Positions 6,729 to 7,817 of a stretch of 7,817 nucleotides of DNA are shown here, one piece after another. The translations under genes were made by a program, and so were the position numbers. The notes under the pieces are model-generated. The model made no database searches, was not told the DNA's origin, and saw only the letters and a list, made by a program, of their open reading frames with translations. The DNA lies in NCBI GenBank assembly GCA_002085285.1, contig NATK01000098.1:1-7817 (forward strand), read 5' to 3'. How positions within the stretch are numbered: position 1 is the stretch's first letter; each line of letters opens with the position of its first letter. This stretch comes from Candidatus Latescibacteria bacterium 4484_7. GTDB lineage: Bacteria; Krumholzibacteriota; Krumholzibacteriia; Krumholzibacteriales; Krumholzibacteriaceae.

Positions 6729-7817
6729 TCAATTGTGTTCACGCGGATTCACTCTTTGCTTCATGTGGGGGTTTTTACCTTCCCTGGGTGTTTTATCAAT
6801 GTGGGGTCTGGCACTATCCGAATTCTTTTCATTGCCCGCTCGGGGCTTTTCATCGGCCTTTGCATCCTTTCCGTCCAACCTTACGATATCGACCTTCATC
6901 CCCGACGCGAGGTTGTTCTGGCCGGCCACCACTACGAAATCGCCCGGGGAAACGTCTCCAGCCACCTCGACGTACTCATCATCGGTGAATCCCACATCGA
7001 CGTCCTTCCTCTCGGCTGTGTCATCTCTTACAGTGTATATGTAACGCCTGTCTCCCTCGTATAGGATCGCCTCTTTGGGTACGGCCAGCGCTCCCTCGTG
7101 TCTATCGACTACGATCTTGCAGGATACAAACATCCCCGGCCTCAGCAATCCACGCGAGGAATCGACCCTGACAGTGACCTTGAACGTTCCGCTCGCTGGA
7201 TCGACTGCGGGACTTATCAGCTCCACCCGGCCCTCGAATTCCCTGCTCGGTTCGGACTCTGCATGGAGCAAGACCTTCTGCCCGATCCTGACCTTTTTCA
7301 GATCCTTTTCGGGTATGTGTATCCTCGCCCTCAACGGGTTGAACTGCGCCATCCTGAACAGACTCTTCCCCTGCGTGACCATTGTACCGAGCTCTACTAA
7401 TCGATCGACGATGTAGCCGTCGATCGGCGCAGTAACCCTCGTGTATTGATAGGCGAGCTTCGCCTCGTCGAGTTCGGTCTTGGCCCTTTCGCAGGCGAGC
7501 TGAACCGTCTCGAACTCCTCCTCGCTGACGAGATTTCTCGCCTTCATCTGCTTGCTTCTGTCCAGAGCGTTCTTTGCCTCACGATATGCTATCTCGGCCT
7601 TCCTCAGATTCAGCCTCGCCTCTCTGTCATCTATTATGAGAAGCGTATCGCCTTTATGTACTCTGTCTCCTTCCTCGACCAGAATGGAAGTGGCGACTCC
7701 ACTCGTCTTAGCGTAAACCTCGACTTCCCTCAATGCCTCGAGCGTCGTGCTGGCAAGGAGATAATCTTTCATGTCTCGCCTTTCGATCGTCCTTACCTCT
7801 ACGGGCATGGCAGCGGA
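6729..7817 (-). CDS. RND efflux membrane fusion (periplasmic adaptor) protein, HlyD/AcrA family, 5'-truncated by the window
   Basis: This is the periplasmic adaptor that bridges an inner-membrane RND permease and an outer-membrane channel. Counting from the Met codon at 7808, there is a first lipoyl half at about 25-60 (SGVATSILVEEGDRV, then KGD and LLIID), a short alpha-hairpin at about 62-118, and the second lipoyl half at about 119-150 (VTAPIDGYIVDR). A beta-barrel follows at about 155-235 (ISPAVDPASGTFKV, LLRPGMFV), then a membrane-proximal domain at about 237-308 (ALAVPKEAILY). The last 48 or so residues are a charged, low-complexity tail. The frame stays open upstream of 7808 (Ser-Ala-Ala) to the window edge. 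PVEV is a typical position just after the signal peptide in this family, and no ribosome site is visible, so 7808 is probably not the true start. The signal peptide or lipobox is therefore unseen. The stop TGA lies 30 nt before the permease ATG, which fits one operon. The family is clear; the substrate is not. Confidence 0.93.
   Translation of the reverse strand, partial: SAAMPVEVRTIERRDMKDYLLASTTLEALREVEVYAKTSGVATSILVEEGDRVHKGDTLLIIDDREARLNLRKAEIAYREAKNALDRSKQMKARNLVSEEEFETVQLACERAKTELDEAKLAYQYTRVTAPIDGYIVDRLVELGTMVTQGKSLFRMAQFNPLRARIHIPEKDLKKVRIGQKVLLHAESEPSREFEGRVELISPAVDPASGTFKVTVRVDSSRGLLRPGMFVSCKIVVDRHEGALAVPKEAILYEGDRRYIYTVRDDTAERKDVDVGFTDDEYVEVAGDVSPGDFVVVAGQNNLASGMKVDIVRLDGKDAKADEKPRAGNEKNSDSARPHIDKTPREGKNPHMKQRVNPREHN

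Noticed and set aside
7800..7808. ATG at 7808 as the true adaptor start
   Set aside because: The frame is open upstream to the edge, the product would lack a signal sequence, and no ribosome site is visible. The gene is better treated as truncated by the window.

Overview
The window is a single block of four genes, one of them broken in two. All lie on the minus strand, so they read from base 7817 down to base 1, and there is almost no non-coding DNA. The organism is a diderm (Gram-negative-type) bacterium: the genes encode a periplasmic adaptor, two inner-membrane RND efflux permeases and the lipoprotein-maturing enzyme Lnt. Regular use of AGA/AGG for Arg and ATA for Ile, plus TTG starts, argues against an enteric relative. 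The mix would suit an uncultured environmental lineage, but I cannot name a phylum from the sequence.

Layout in transcription order: (1) 7817-6729, an HlyD/AcrA-type membrane fusion protein whose 5' end lies outside the window; (2) 6698-3513, a full-length RND permease of about 1061 residues; (3) 3510-1717 and 1720-614, the N- and C-terminal parts of a second, different RND permease, in two frames that meet at a GTGA overlap; (4) 609-1, the N-terminal membrane half of apolipoprotein N-acyltransferase (lnt). The lnt gene has a TTG start behind a perfect AGGAGG and runs off the left edge. Spacings are 30 nt, 2 nt (or a 4-nt overlap), a 4-nt overlap and 4 nt, so this looks like one operon with its promoter upstream of the window. 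No terminator, RNA gene, mobile element or repeat array was seen, and no gap exceeds about 30 bases.

One adaptor followed by two RND permeases resembles the MdtABC/MuxABC layout, in which two different permeases form one pump. No outer-membrane channel gene is visible. Lnt would finish the acylation of lipoproteins, possibly including the adaptor if its unseen N-terminus carries a lipobox.

The main anomaly is the second permease. Besides the frame break, it lacks about 60 residues of the PC1/PC2 porter region compared by eye with its intact neighbour, apparently in two separate gaps, while the rest reads cleanly. It also differs at two proton-relay-region positions. It may be a recently damaged gene, an assembly error, or, less likely, a genuine two-piece pump. 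I see no convincing evidence of a wholly new system; the rest is a conventional efflux operon with lnt attached.
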